Assembly: GCF_020177335.1 (NCBI RefSeq)
Contig: NZ_JAIVMG010000003.1
Coordinates: 310,001 to 374,000 of the forward strand
DNA from: Stappia indica
GTDB taxonomy: Bacteria; Pseudomonadota; Alphaproteobacteria; Rhizobiales; Stappiaceae
Length of the DNA: 64,000 bases
Reading direction: 5' to 3'
Shown here piece by piece: positions 1 to 9,634 of this stretch; the stretch's first letter is position 1; each line of letters starts with the position of its first letter. The notes under the pieces are model-generated. The model did not search any database. It was not told the origin of the DNA and worked only from the letters and a program-made list of their open reading frames with translations. Both the position numbers and the translations under genes were made by a program.

Positions 1-685
1 CCGGCAGGGTCACCACGACACTCAGCCCTTCGCCAGGGCCAAGAGGCTGCGTGGCGGTGAAAAGCACGCTGCGTCCGCCGTCTTCCGTACGGGCGGTGAA
101 CGCCTTGCCGGTCGCGCCATAAGCCCCGGTGTAGCCGTCCGTTTCCAGCGCCGAGGTTCCCTCGGGCAGGATGATCCGCGCAGCCGCCCGGTCGATGGGG
201 AACGCCCATTCGTTGCCGGTCGCGTTCCAGTAGATCTCGTCATGCGTGTCGAAGAACCGGACAAGCCGGGTCAGCCTGTAGACGATGCGATAGGTGTGTT
301 CCCCCCGGGAAAGAAGCGTGTTTTCACTGCCGATGTAGATCCGCACGCCGTCGCCGCCGTGGTTGACCGAGGAGCCATCGGGGACGCCGTCCCGCTCAAC
401 GGAAACCAGCTCGAACCCGGCCTTGTGCCGGCGCCCGTCGCCGCCTTCGAAGGCCAGGGGCAGGTCACGGAAGATGCCACGCCGGATCTGGTTTCCCTCG
501 GCGCGGGCCTTGATCACCTCGGTGACGGTGAAGGTGCCGTCGGCGGCAACGTCAACGGTGGAGCTGAAGGACAGAATGCGCTCGTCGGCCTGGGCGAGCA
601 GGGTCGACAGCAGCAGCAGAACGCCTGTGACCAGAAGCGTGGCGAGGGGAACGGCAGGGCGGAGAGAAGCAGAGATGAAAGGCAT
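1..685 (-). CDS. DUF2207 family membrane protein, N-terminal part (runs off the window)
   Basis: The first 228 residues are present and the gene continues past base 1. Residues about 8-30 form a signal or anchor helix. The following region reads as an extracytoplasmic beta-rich domain with stretches such as [20 protein letters not shown] and [15 protein letters not shown], which are typical of DUF2207 proteins. ATG at 683-685 lies 6 bp downstream of the lemA stop, so the two are surely co-transcribed. Family members usually have a long N-terminal outer domain followed by membrane helices and a Gly-rich tail; those parts are outside the window. Molecular function is unknown. In rhizobia glyS often follows this pair, so glyS may lie just beyond the left edge (inference). 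Confidence 0.8.
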   Translation of the reverse strand, partial: MPFISASLRPAVPLATLLVTGVLLLLSTLLAQADERILSFSSTVDVAADGTFTVTEVIKARAEGNQIRRGIFRDLPLAFEGGDGRRHKAGFELVSVERDGVPDGSSVNHGGDGVRIYIGSENTLLSRGEHTYRIVYRLTRLVRFFDTHDEIYWNATGNEWAFPIDRAAARIILPEGTSALETDGYTGAYGATGKAFTARTEDGGRSVLFTATQPLGPGEGLSVVVTLP

Positions 686-691
686 GATCGG

Positions 692-1249
692 TCAGAAGTC
701 GACCTTGGGAACGGCGCGTTCGCGGGCGTCCTCGATCTCGAAATAATCCTCATGCATGAAGCCGAACTGCCTGGCGACCAGGTTGGAGGGGAAGCTCTCG
801 ACCATGACATTGAGGGCGCGCACGGCGCCATTGTAATAGCGGCGGGCCATTTGCAGCGCCTCTTCCACCTTGTCGAGGGAGGCATGCAGGTCGCGAAAGC
901 CGTCATTGGCCTTCAGGTCCGGATAGGCCTCGGCAACGGCGAACAGGCGTCCGAGCGCCTGGGACAGCATCCCTTCCGCCTGCGCCCGTCCGGCAACGTC
1001 ATCGCGCGGCAGGCCGGCGGCGCGCGCCCGCATCTCCGTCACCTCGTCGAGGGCGGCCCGCTCATGGGCGGCGTAGCCCTTCACCGTCTCGACCAGATTG
1101 GGAATGAGGTCGGCGCGGCGCTTCAACTGGACGTCGATGCCGCTCCAGCCCTCGCGCACCATCTGCCGTTTCCGGACAAGGCCATTGTAGAGAACAACGA
1201 GATAGAGGCCGGCGGCAACAATGGCAGCCAACAGGATCAGGGACGTCAT
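692..1249 (-). CDS. lemA: LemA family protein
   Basis: A 185-residue protein with one N-terminal membrane helix (residues about 3-22) followed by a long helical domain. The segment YNGLVRKRQMVREGWSGIDV and the later RADLIPNLVETVKGYAAHE are the hallmark of the LemA family. The C-terminal region ends with FGFMHEDYFEIED, also conserved. LemA proteins have a four-helix bundle facing the periplasm; their biochemical role is not settled. The gene sits between glyQ (168 bp upstream) and a DUF2207 gene (6 bp downstream), and LemA-DUF2207 pairs are widespread. The length matches the family. Confidence 0.93.
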   Translation of the reverse strand: MTSLILLAAIVAAGLYLVVLYNGLVRKRQMVREGWSGIDVQLKRRADLIPNLVETVKGYAAHERAALDEVTEMRARAAGLPRDDVAGRAQAEGMLSQALGRLFAVAEAYPDLKANDGFRDLHASLDKVEEALQMARRYYNGAVRALNVMVESFPSNLVARQFGFMHEDYFEIEDARERAVPKVDF

Positions 1250-1417
1250 CGGTAACCACTCTCCGGGTCGGTTTGGCGCGATCCGCCGTCCGGAGCGGGA
1301 CGACGCGGCAAGACGCTAGACTTTGGCCGCGACTTTGTCACGACCCGAGACTCAGCTCGCCGCAGTCTTTTCTGAATGATCAGCCAGAGGCGCCGGCCGG
1401 GGCGGCGGCGCGCGCCC

Positions 1418-2374
1418 TCAGCCCAGGTAGCCGACGCCGCCGGCTTCTGTTTCCAGGAAGGCCGCGCCGCAGGCCTTGGCCAGCTCGCGCACCCGCAGGA
1501 TGTAGCTCTGCCGTTCGGTGACCGAGATCACCCCGCGCGCATCCAGCAGGTTGAACGCATGGCTGGCCTTGATGCACTGGTCATAGGCCGGCAGCACCAT
1601 CTGGTGCACCTTGGCGCCGGCCGCGTCGCGGGCCTTGGCGCCCGCCTCCAGCAGCCGCCGGCATTCCTCTTCCGCGTCCTTGAAGTGGCGGAACAGCATG
1701 TCCGTGTCGGCATGCTCGAAATTGTGCCGGGAATACTCCTGCTCGGCCTGAAGGAACACATCGCCATAGGAAATGCGCTCAGCGCCTTCGCGGCCGTTGT
1801 AGTTCAGGTCGTAGACGTTATCGACGCCCTGAATGTACATGGCCAGCCGTTCGAGGCCATAGGTCAGCTCGCCGGAGACCGGCGCGCATTCGAAGCCGGC
1901 CACCTGCTGGAAATAGGTGAACTGCGACACTTCCATGCCATCGCACCAGCATTCCCAGCCAAGGCCCCAGGCGCCGAGCGTCGGGCTTTCCCAGTCGTCC
2001 TCGACGAAGCGCACGTCATGCAGCGCCGGATCGAGGCCGATGGCGTAAAGGCTTTGCAGGTAAAGGTCCTGCAGGTTCGCCGGCGACGGCTTCATGATCA
2101 CCTGGAACTGGTAGTAGTGCTGGAGCCGGTTCGGGTTCTCGCCATAGCGGCCGTCCGTCGGCCGGCGCGAGGGCTGCACATAGGCCGCCTTCCACGGGCG
2201 TGGGCCGAGCGAACGCAAGGTGGTCGCCGGATGAAAGGTGCCGGCGCCGACTTCCATGTCATACGGCTGGAGCACGGCGCAGCCCTGATCCGCCCAGAAG
2301 CGCTGCAGGGTGAGGATCAGTCCCTGAAAGGAGTTTTCGGGGCGCATGTGCGGGGCGACCGCTTCGCTTGCCAT
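1418..2374 (-). CDS. glyQ: Glycine--tRNA ligase alpha subunit
   Basis: Catalytic alpha subunit of the bacterial alpha2-beta2 glycyl-tRNA synthetase, which charges tRNA-Gly in the cytoplasm. Stretches such as [52 protein letters not shown] and [18 protein letters not shown] are nearly invariant in GlyQ. The length from the chosen ATG is 318 residues; E. coli GlyQ has about 303. ATG 2374 was chosen because AAGGA stands 9 nt upstream; the reading frame stays open further upstream to 2449 but that part has no family similarity. An ATG at 2347 is an alternative. The beta subunit gene glyS is not in the window. Confidence 0.97.
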   Translation of the reverse strand: MASEAVAPHMRPENSFQGLILTLQRFWADQGCAVLQPYDMEVGAGTFHPATTLRSLGPRPWKAAYVQPSRRPTDGRYGENPNRLQHYYQFQVIMKPSPANLQDLYLQSLYAIGLDPALHDVRFVEDDWESPTLGAWGLGWECWCDGMEVSQFTYFQQVAGFECAPVSGELTYGLERLAMYIQGVDNVYDLNYNGREGAERISYGDVFLQAEQEYSRHNFEHADTDMLFRHFKDAEEECRRLLEAGAKARDAAGAKVHQMVLPAYDQCIKASHAFNLLDARGVISVTERQSYILRVRELAKACGAAFLETEAGGVGYLG

Positions 2375-2701
2375 GATGTGGTGTCCTTGCCGCTGCCGGA
2401 ATTTGCCGGTCCCGGAAAGGGCCGGGCCGTCGCTGCCGTCTGGTGCCACTATCGCCCGGCGCCGTCAAGACGGGCAGGCAGCGGAAACACTCGTACCGGG
2501 CGGGGCTATGGGGATGCCGTGACGCGGACCGTCCGCAAGCGGGCGAAGGCTCCGGCCTGTGCTGCGCGTCACATCCTCAAATCTTCCGTTACGGCAGTAT
2601 TGGGTGGCAGGGAAGGCCGGCCACCAGAAACCGACCCCAGATCACGGAGCGAGAAGATCTGAACGGGTGGTTCGTTCAGCATAGATCCGGAGGGAAGCGA
2701 C
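2375..2701. other. Intergenic region glyQ / secreted protein gene
   Basis: A 327-bp divergent gap that must hold the promoters of glyQ (minus) and of the 2702 gene (plus). No convincing -35/-10 pair, operator or RNA structure was identified by eye. AGGGAAG about 10 nt before 2702 is a good ribosome binding site for the plus-strand gene. Confidence 0.5.
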
Positions 2702-3109
2702 ATGACCGATCTGCGTCGACTGACACTTTTGAGCCTTGTCACCGTTTCGATGGTGATTGCCGGAAGCCAGGCCATGGCTCAGAGCAGCACGAGCGGCGGA
2801 AACGGCGGTGGAACGGCCTCGGCCGGGACGGATCAGGGAGCATCCGTCGATGGCAGCAGCGGCGGCGGACGTCGTGGCTGGGGGCCGAAGAGCAGCGTTG
2901 CCGGTCCGATCCTCTGTGCCACGCCGAGCTGCATGGCCGCTGCCGCAGCGGTCACCCATGTCCCGGGCAAGCCGCGTCGGCCCGTGCGCCCCCGTCCGGT
3001 GCGGCTGAAGCTGGAGGAAGGATGCAGCAAGATCCGCTACGTCTATCCCAACGGCACGGTGATCATCCAGTCCGATTGCCCGCGCCCGGTGCTCGGCACC
3101 CATCAGTAA
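2702..3109 (+). CDS. Small secreted protein of unknown function
   Basis: A 135-residue protein with a clear Sec signal: basic start (MTDLRRL), hydrophobic core LSLVTVSMVIAG and an AQA-type cleavage region at about residues 24-28 (AMAQSS). The mature N-terminus is a Gly/Ser/Thr low-complexity segment (residues about 29-60). The C-terminal half is basic and contains three or four cysteines, including CATPSC, GCSK and DCPRP, suggesting disulphides in the periplasm. I do not recognise a named family. An AGGGAAG ribosome binding site precedes the ATG, and a hairpin at 3135-3161 follows the stop, so it looks like a single-gene transcript. Confidence 0.75.
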   Translation: MTDLRRLTLLSLVTVSMVIAGSQAMAQSSTSGGNGGGTASAGTDQGASVDGSSGGGRRGWGPKSSVAGPILCATPSCMAAAAAVTHVPGKPRRPVRPRPVRLKLEEGCSKIRYVYPNGTVIIQSDCPRPVLGTHQ

Positions 3110-3134
3110 CCGGGCCGTTCATGAGACTTTCGAG

Positions 3135-3161
3135 AACGGGGGCGCCAACTGCGCCCTCGTT
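3135..3161 (+). terminator. Hairpin after the secreted protein gene
   Basis: An 11-bp stem (3135-3145 with 3151-3161, one G-T pair), 5-nt loop CAACT, followed by TCCGTTTGC. It lies 26 bp after the stop at 3109 and before the convergent CDF gene. The T-tract is poor, so termination strength is uncertain. Confidence 0.5.
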
Positions 3162-3196
3162 TCCGTTTGCTGGTGACATCCGAAAGATCGTGCCGC

Positions 3197-3868
3197 TCAG
3201 GCCGCCGGCGTGTTCTGGCCCTCTGCCTCGTCGTGATCATGCACATGGGGGCTGAGCGACGCCTGCCGCTCCCGCACCGCCTGGAGGATGATCTGGAAGG
3301 CGGAGGACAGGAACAGCCCGGCCATCAGCCCGGCAACGATCAGGTCCGGCCAGCCGGTGCCCGTGCCCCAGACCCCGAGGGCCGCGGCCATCACGGCGAT
3401 GTTGCCGATGGCGTCATTGCGCGAACACAGCCAGACCGAGCGCACGTTGGCGTCCCCGTCCTTGTAGCGCATCAGCAGTCCGACACTGGCAAGGTTCGCC
3501 GCCAGCGCCATGAAGCCGATCACGCCCATGACCTCCGCCTGGGGAACGCCCAGCACCAGCACCTGATAGAGCGTCGAGCCGAACACCCAGAGCCCCATCA
3601 GGAGCAGGCTGAGGCCCTTGGCAAGCGCCGCCGTGGTCCGCACCCTGATCGAGGCGCCGATCACCGCCAGCGAAATGCCGTAGGTCAGCGCATCGCCGAA
3701 GAAATCGAGCGCGTCGGCCTGCAGCGCCTGCGACTTGGCCATGTGACCGGCCACCATCTCCACCGCGAACATGCCGGCGTTGAGGGCGATGACGATCCAC
3801 AGCCGGCGCTTGTAGTCCGCCGATAGCCCTTCGAATGTCCCGTGATCGTGTCCGCAGCACGCACCCAT
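3197..3868 (-). CDS. Cation diffusion facilitator (CDF) heavy-metal exporter
   Basis: A 223-residue inner-membrane protein that should export a divalent cation in exchange for protons. It begins MGACCGHDHG, a His/Cys metal-binding start. The membrane part carries the CDF metal site pairs HMAKSQALQADALDFFGDA (residues about 41-59, Asp spaced by three) and CSRNDAIGNI around residue 155. The tail HVHDHDEAEG is His-rich. Six hydrophobic segments are visible and the cytoplasmic domain is short or absent, as in small CDF proteins. ATG 3868 is chosen because the protein starts with its metal motif and the MerR-type promoter lies just upstream; an in-frame ATG at 3988 would overlap the operator. Likely metals are Zn, Co, Cd or Pb; which one cannot be told. 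Confidence 0.88.
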   Translation of the reverse strand: MGACCGHDHGTFEGLSADYKRRLWIVIALNAGMFAVEMVAGHMAKSQALQADALDFFGDALTYGISLAVIGASIRVRTTAALAKGLSLLLMGLWVFGSTLYQVLVLGVPQAEVMGVIGFMALAANLASVGLLMRYKDGDANVRSVWLCSRNDAIGNIAVMAAALGVWGTGTGWPDLIVAGLMAGLFLSSAFQIILQAVRERQASLSPHVHDHDEAEGQNTPAA

Positions 3869-3911
3869 TCCTGTCTCCTTGCAAATCCGTGTCTTGTTTG
3901 CTGTTGAGAGG

Positions 3912-3942
3912 ACCCTAAATGCTCTAGTCACTATAGGTTCAA
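3912..3942 (-). promoter_or_regulatory. MerR-type promoter and operator for the CDF gene
   Basis: On the minus strand TTGAAC (-35, 3937-3942) is separated by exactly 19 bp from TAGGGT (-10, 3912-3917). The spacer carries the near-perfect dyad CTATAGTGACTAGAG (3922-3936, one mismatch). A 19-bp spacer with a centred dyad is the hallmark of MerR-family activated promoters. The divergent merR gene starts 16 bp away, so the same site probably represses it. Confidence 0.8.
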
Positions 3943-3957
3943 GAGGGAAAATGCGCG

Positions 3958-4371
3958 ATGTTGACGATTGGTGAGCTGGCACGGGCAACAGGGGTGAAGG
4001 TACCGACCATCCGCTATTATGAGAAGCTCGGGCTGATCGCCGAGCCGACGCGCAGCGAGGGAAATCAGCGTCGCTATGCCGGTCCGGCCCGCCAGCGCCT
4101 GTCCTTCATTCGCCATGCGCGTGATCTCGGGCTGTCGCTCGATGCGATTCGCGAGCTGCTGCATTTGAGCGAGAACCCGGACATGCCCTGTGCCGAGGCG
4201 CATGTCATCGCCGGCGCGCATCTTGCCGCAACAAGGGCGCGCATTGCCCAGTTGCAGCGGTTGGAGGCGGAGCTGGCGCGCATCACCTCGGCCTGCGACA
4301 CCGGCACCATCGGCGATTGCCATGTCATTCACGCGCTTGCCGATCACAGCCTGTGCGACGGCGAGCATTGA
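3958..4371 (+). CDS. MerR-family heavy-metal-responsive regulator
   Basis: A 137-residue activator of the divergent CDF exporter gene. The N-terminal winged helix reads IGELARATGVKVPTIRYYEK, typical of MerR proteins, then a long dimerisation helix (residues about 80-112). Cysteines at 78, 113, 121 and 133 lie where metal-binding members of the family place their ligands; PCAEAHVI and GDCHVIHAL resemble the Zn/Cd/Pb branch rather than CueR. GAGG stands 12 nt before the ATG. It should bind the dyad at 3922-3936, twist the DNA on metal binding and activate export. The metal specificity is inference. Confidence 0.92.
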   Translation: MLTIGELARATGVKVPTIRYYEKLGLIAEPTRSEGNQRRYAGPARQRLSFIRHARDLGLSLDAIRELLHLSENPDMPCAEAHVIAGAHLAATRARIAQLQRLEAELARITSACDTGTIGDCHVIHALADHSLCDGEH

Positions 4372-4446
4372 GGGAAGGCGTTGTTGGCTTGGGGGCCCGC
4401 GCCGGAACTGAGCCGATCCGGCGCGGGGCGGTTTCATGTGGGGGCC

Positions 4447-5871
<1,425 letters not shown>

Positions 5872-6097
5872 GATGAGCGTCGAGACCTGTTCGGTTGGTA
5901 GCGGGAACGGCGAAGACGATTATCACATTTCTCAGCCCCGTCGACGCCCTCGGCCCGCATGCCGATGGCTTGAAGGTGACTTGGGGCTGTGCCATAGGAA
6001 CGCGGCTCGCTATGCCGACGGGGTGTGGTGGGCGCGGTCGCGGGTGCAGATTGCATCGAACGCGCGGCCGCCGGAGTTTGCGTGCAGGAGACAAGGC

Positions 6098-6916
6098 ATG
6101 GCGATGACACAGGGACTGATGGCTGGAAAGCGCGGGCTGATCATGGGCGTCGCGAACAATCGGTCCATCGCTTGGGGGATTGCCAAGGCGCTCGCCGACG
6201 CGGGAGCGGAGATCGCACTGACCTATCAGGGAGAGGCGCTGCGCAAGCGGGTCGAGCCGCTGGCGGCCGATCTCGGCGCCATCGTCGCCGGTCATTGCGA
6301 TGTGACGGACGCGCAGTCGATTGACGCGGTGTTCGAGACCCTGGAGCAAACCTGGGGAAAAATCGATTTTCTGGTCCATGCGATCGCCTTCTCCGACAAG
6401 GACGAGTTGACCGGGCGCTATGTCGATACGACGGCGGAGAACTTCAGCCAGACGATGCAGATCTCCTGCTACTCGTTCACGGCGGTCGCCCAGCGGGCGG
6501 AAAAGCTGATGACCGATGGTGGCTCGATGCTGACGCTGACCTACTACGGCGCCGAGAAGGTGATGCCGCACTACAACGTCATGGGCGTTGCCAAGGCCGC
6601 GCTTGAGGCGAGCGTGCGTTATCTCGCCGCCGACCTTGGCAAGAACAAGATCCGGGTCAATGCAGTTTCCGCCGGTCCGATCAAGACGCTCGCCGCTTCC
6701 GGCATTGGCGACTTCCGCTATATCCTGAAGTGGAACGAGTACAACGCGCCGCTGCGGCGCACCGTCACTATCGACGAAGTTGGCGACGCGGCGTTGTTCC
6801 TCCTGTCCGATATGGGGCGCGGGGTGACCGGCGAGATCCAGCATGTGGACAGCGGCTATCACGTGGTCGGCATGAAGGCGGTGGACGCGCCGGATATTTC
6901 CGTCGTCAAGGACTGA
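6098..6916 (+). CDS. fabI: Enoyl-[acyl-carrier-protein] reductase (NADH), FabI
   Basis: Catalyses the last reduction of each fatty-acid elongation cycle. The 272-residue SDR protein starts GLMAGKRGLIMGVANNRSIA, the FabI-type dinucleotide-binding loop, followed by HAIAFSDKDEL. The active-site tyrosine and lysine are spaced Tyr-x6-Lys in YNVMGVAK, as in FabI rather than the Tyr-x3-Lys of ordinary SDRs. SAGPIKTLAASGI is the substrate-loop region targeted by triclosan in other species. ATG 6098 has AGGAGA 7 nt upstream; the frame is open further upstream but that extension is not FabI-like. A perfect hairpin at 6939-6960 follows the gene. Confidence 0.96.
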   Translation: MAMTQGLMAGKRGLIMGVANNRSIAWGIAKALADAGAEIALTYQGEALRKRVEPLAADLGAIVAGHCDVTDAQSIDAVFETLEQTWGKIDFLVHAIAFSDKDELTGRYVDTTAENFSQTMQISCYSFTAVAQRAEKLMTDGGSMLTLTYYGAEKVMPHYNVMGVAKAALEASVRYLAADLGKNKIRVNAVSAGPIKTLAASGIGDFRYILKWNEYNAPLRRTVTIDEVGDAALFLLSDMGRGVTGEIQHVDSGYHVVGMKAVDAPDISVVKD

Positions 6917-6938
6917 GCCCCTTCGCCGGTTTCGTTGA

Positions 6939-6960
6939 AAGGCCCGCTTGAGCGGGCCTT
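6939..6960 (+). terminator. fabI terminator hairpin
   Basis: Perfect 9-bp stem AAGGCCCGC / GCGGGCCTT with a TTGA loop, 22 bp after the fabI stop. The flanking A and T pairs could serve as a short U-tail. Nearly the same hairpin (stem GGCCCGC / GCGGGCC) recurs at 7151-7170, so the dispersed repeat at 6993-7122 sits between two copies. Confidence 0.6.
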
Positions 6961-6992
6961 AAGCTTCCGACAAAGGGCAAGGACGTCTTTCG

Positions 6993-7122
6993 CGTCATCC
7001 CGGGCAAGCCTTGGCGCGACCCGGGATCGGAGAGCCAGAAGACGGGCATTTCCAATAGATGGAGCCGAAAGGCCGTGCCTCGCCGATCCCGGATCTTCGC
7101 TTGCGCTCCGTCCGGGAGGACG
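6993..7122 (+). repeat. Dispersed palindromic intergenic element, copy 1
   Basis: About 130 bp beginning CGTCATCCCGGGC and ending GTCCGGGAGGACG, so its ends form an inverted repeat; an inner pair GACCCGGGATCGG / CCGATCCCGGATC is nested inside. Copies 2 and 3 are at 14453-14582 and 54316-54436. Similarity between copies 1 and 2 extends upstream to 6967. It is non-coding, REP- or MITE-like, and lies downstream of fabI. Confidence 0.85.
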
Positions 7123-7236
7123 CCACTCAGGGGGCTTTGTCATCGCACTCGGGCCCGCTTGCGCGGGCCTTTCCGCGTAGCGCGCTAGCGCCCGTGCGGA
7201 CTTGCCGCCGACCGTATCAAGGATACCTGAAGAGCT

Positions 7237-7863
7237 ATGAGCGAACAGGCGAACGGCGCCACCCGGCTGAAGCCGCCCTTCATGGCGTTCATCCGGCATG
7301 GCCAGACCGACTGGAACGCCGAAGGGCGTATGCAGGGCCAGCAGGATATTCCCATCAACGACATCGGCCGGTCCCAGGCGCAGCGCAACGGCGAGGCGCT
7401 GCGCGCCTATCTGGAGGCGAGCGGACGGGACCATTCCGAGCTGGAATTCTTTGCGTCCCCCCTGTCGCGCACGGTGGAGACCATGCGCATCGTCTGCCGC
7501 GCGCTGGAGCGGGACGAGGACGCCTTCGGACGCGATGACCGCTTGCGGGAAATCACCTTCGGCGCCTGGGAAGGCTTCACCATCCCGGAACTGGCCGCGA
7601 AGACGCCGGAACTGACCGCGGCGCGCAAGGCCGATAAATGGGGCTTCGTTCCGCCCGAAGGGGAGAGCTACCGGATGCTCATGACCCGGGTGGAAGCCTG
7701 GCTCGTGACGCTTGACCGACCGAGCGTGGTGGTCTCCCACGGTGGTGTGATGCGGGTGCTGCGCGGCTGCCTGCTCGGGGTGCCGAAGCCTGAGATCCCG
7801 GCCCTCGACACGCCGCAGGACAAGGTCCTGATCTGGGATGGGGCCGACCTGTCCTTTATCTGA
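7237..7863 (+). CDS. Histidine phosphatase (phosphoglycerate mutase-like) family protein
   Basis: A 208-residue enzyme of the branch-1 histidine phosphatase superfamily. FIRHGQTDWN (residues about 19-28) holds the catalytic RHG histidine; SPLSRTVETM supplies the second arginine; the acid is in REITFGAWEGF; SHGGVMRVL supplies the second catalytic histidine. All four elements are present, so it should be an active phosphomonoesterase or mutase. The substrate is not evident; bona fide cofactor-dependent phosphoglycerate mutase is longer and has different loops. It stands alone between fabI and a convergent DUF1344 gene. Confidence 0.9.
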   Translation: MSEQANGATRLKPPFMAFIRHGQTDWNAEGRMQGQQDIPINDIGRSQAQRNGEALRAYLEASGRDHSELEFFASPLSRTVETMRIVCRALERDEDAFGRDDRLREITFGAWEGFTIPELAAKTPELTAARKADKWGFVPPEGESYRMLMTRVEAWLVTLDRPSVVVSHGGVMRVLRGCLLGVPKPEIPALDTPQDKVLIWDGADLSFI

Positions 7864-7897
7864 CGAAAAGGTCGGCCGCCGTCCGGGCCGTGGTGCG

Positions 7898-8158
7898 CTA
7901 CTGCTGGATCTGCACGTCCGACAAGGTCTTGCCGCTGTCATCTTCCTCGAAGAACACAAGCACGGCCATGCCTGGCTTGAGATCGTCGATGTAGAAATCG
8001 ACCGGGATCGAATAGCTGTTGCCGTCGGACAGGGTCAGCTTGGCCTCGTCCGGATTGATGTCGACGATCGTCGCCTCAACCTCCCCGGCGATTGCCGCGC
8101 TCAGCGCGGCGCCCAGGATTGCCGTTGCGGCAGCGAGCAGTCTGATGGAACGTCTCAT
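7898..8158 (-). CDS. DUF1344 family small periplasmic protein
   Basis: An 86-residue protein with a Sec signal peptide (MRRSIRLLAAATAILGAAL, cleavage near AIAG|EVEA). The mature part is a small beta-rich domain EVEATIVDINPDEAKLTLSD ... SIPVDFYIDDLKPGMAVLV, matching the DUF1344 pattern common in rhizobia. Function unknown. ATG 8158 was preferred over 8188 because GGAG lies 7 nt upstream and the signal peptide then starts correctly. Confidence 0.8.
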   Translation of the reverse strand: MRRSIRLLAAATAILGAALSAAIAGEVEATIVDINPDEAKLTLSDGNSYSIPVDFYIDDLKPGMAVLVFFEEDDSGKTLSDVQIQQ

Positions 8159-8356
8159 TCTCGTCTCCGTTGACGCCGCCCATTGCAAGGGGGCGGTGGA
8201 TCGAACCGGAAGGCCGCGCGCGCGTCAAGCCGGTCCTTGCACGTTTGCCGCAGCGCAGGATGAACCGGTAGCCGCCAGGCCGCGTACAGACTTTACCGCC
8301 ATCTGGGTGTTTTCATGGCATGGTGCTGGAAGGGGGCGGGCAGAAAGGTCCCTCCA

Positions 8357-9538
8357 ATGTCCTTAGTACAGCCTCGGAACGACCGTTTCTACGAAGAGCT
8401 ACCTGCATTCACTGATTTCACCAAGGTGAGCGAAGGGCATGCGTTCGCCGATTTGCCGGCGGACTGGGTGCTACTGGCCACCGATATCGTCCGCTCCAGC
8501 GATGCGGTCGCCGAAGGCCACTACAAGACCGTCAACATGATCGCTGCCGCCACATTGGCCACCATCCTCAACACGGCGAAGGGCGCCGATCTGCCGTTCG
8601 TCTTTGGCGGCGATGGGGCGATGGCGGGGGTGCCGGCCAGGCTGGCCGCACCGGCCTCCGCAGCGCTGGCCGGCCTGCGAAACATGGCGCGGGAGGTGGC
8701 GGGGCTGGAGCTGCGCGTTGGCGCCTTTCCGGTTGCCGACCTGCGGGCTTCCGGCGCGGGCCTCAAGGTGCGCAAGTTTCAGCTCAGCGAAGGGAACCAT
8801 CTGGCGATGTTCGCCGGTGGCGGTCTGGAACTGGCCGAGGCGATGCTGAAGGATCCGGACCGGGCCGCACCTTACATCGTGCCGGAAACGGACGAGGCGC
8901 CGCCGCCGCCGCTCGATGGGCTTTCTTGCCGCTGGGAGCCGGTCTTCTCGGAGCGGGGCTTCATGGTGACGGTGATGTTGCGTCCCGCCCGGGGGCAGGC
9001 GGAGGAGTTGCGGGCGATACTCGCCGATCTCGACACGCGCCTGGGGATTGCATTGACGGGGACGGATCCGGATGCCGCGCCAGTGCGCCGGACCAATCTG
9101 CGCTTCCGGTTCCCGCCGGGTGGGCTCTGGCGCGAGATGCGCATGATCGGCTGGCGGCGCGGCCGAGGGCGTGTGCTCGCCCGGGCGCTGTTCGAATCGG
9201 CGGTGTTTCTGCTGGCGCAGCTCACCGGTCGGCGCATCGGCCCGCTGGTGCCGGACCGCTACATGGAGGAACTGCGCCGCAACATCGATTTCCGCAAGTT
9301 CGACGATACGCTGCGTCTGGTGCTCGATCTCAGCGGAGATCAGACGGCGGCGCTGCAAGCGTATCTCGATGCGGAGCAGGAGGCCGGCCGGCTGCACTAC
9401 GGCATGCATGTGGCGGATTCGGCGCTGATCACTTGCCTGGTGTTCAGCTTGGAGAAAAGCCGGCACATCCATTTCATCGACGGTGCGGACGGCGGTTTCA
9501 CCCAGGCGGCCCGTGCCTTCAAGCAGAACCGGGCGTAA
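8357..9538 (+). CDS. DUF3095 family protein (nucleotide-cyclase-like motifs)
   Basis: A 393-residue cytoplasmic protein matching DUF3095. ATG 8357 has GAAAGG about 10 nt upstream. Near the N-terminus LLATDIVRSSDAVAEGHYK (residues 39-57) and FVFGGDGAM (81-89) recall the paired acidic metal motifs of class III nucleotidyl cyclases, where the first is hFxDI-like and the second GGD/GD-like. The C-terminal half has EELRRNIDFRKFDDTLRLVL, DLSGDQ and HYGMHVADSALITCLV, which are conserved in the DUF3095 family. No activity is demonstrated to my knowledge. It stands alone between DUF1344 (divergent) and aroC (96 bp downstream, same strand). Confidence 0.8.
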   Translation: MSLVQPRNDRFYEELPAFTDFTKVSEGHAFADLPADWVLLATDIVRSSDAVAEGHYKTVNMIAAATLATILNTAKGADLPFVFGGDGAMAGVPARLAAPASAALAGLRNMAREVAGLELRVGAFPVADLRASGAGLKVRKFQLSEGNHLAMFAGGGLELAEAMLKDPDRAAPYIVPETDEAPPPPLDGLSCRWEPVFSERGFMVTVMLRPARGQAEELRAILADLDTRLGIALTGTDPDAAPVRRTNLRFRFPPGGLWREMRMIGWRRGRGRVLARALFESAVFLLAQLTGRRIGPLVPDRYMEELRRNIDFRKFDDTLRLVLDLSGDQTAALQAYLDAEQEAGRLHYGMHVADSALITCLVFSLEKSRHIHFIDGADGGFTQAARAFKQNRA

Positions 9539-9634
9539 TCGGAATTTCGCGCAAAAGCGGTTTCCCCTTTGCCGCAGACCGCGCTAGAAGAGCCGTCGAA
9601 TGCCGTTCTGTCCCCTCTTTGCTGGTTCCTGTCG

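Noticed and set aside
242-1255. Plus-strand open frame opposite lemA and DUF2207
   Set aside because: Antisense of two recognisable minus-strand genes; composition typical of antisense frames.
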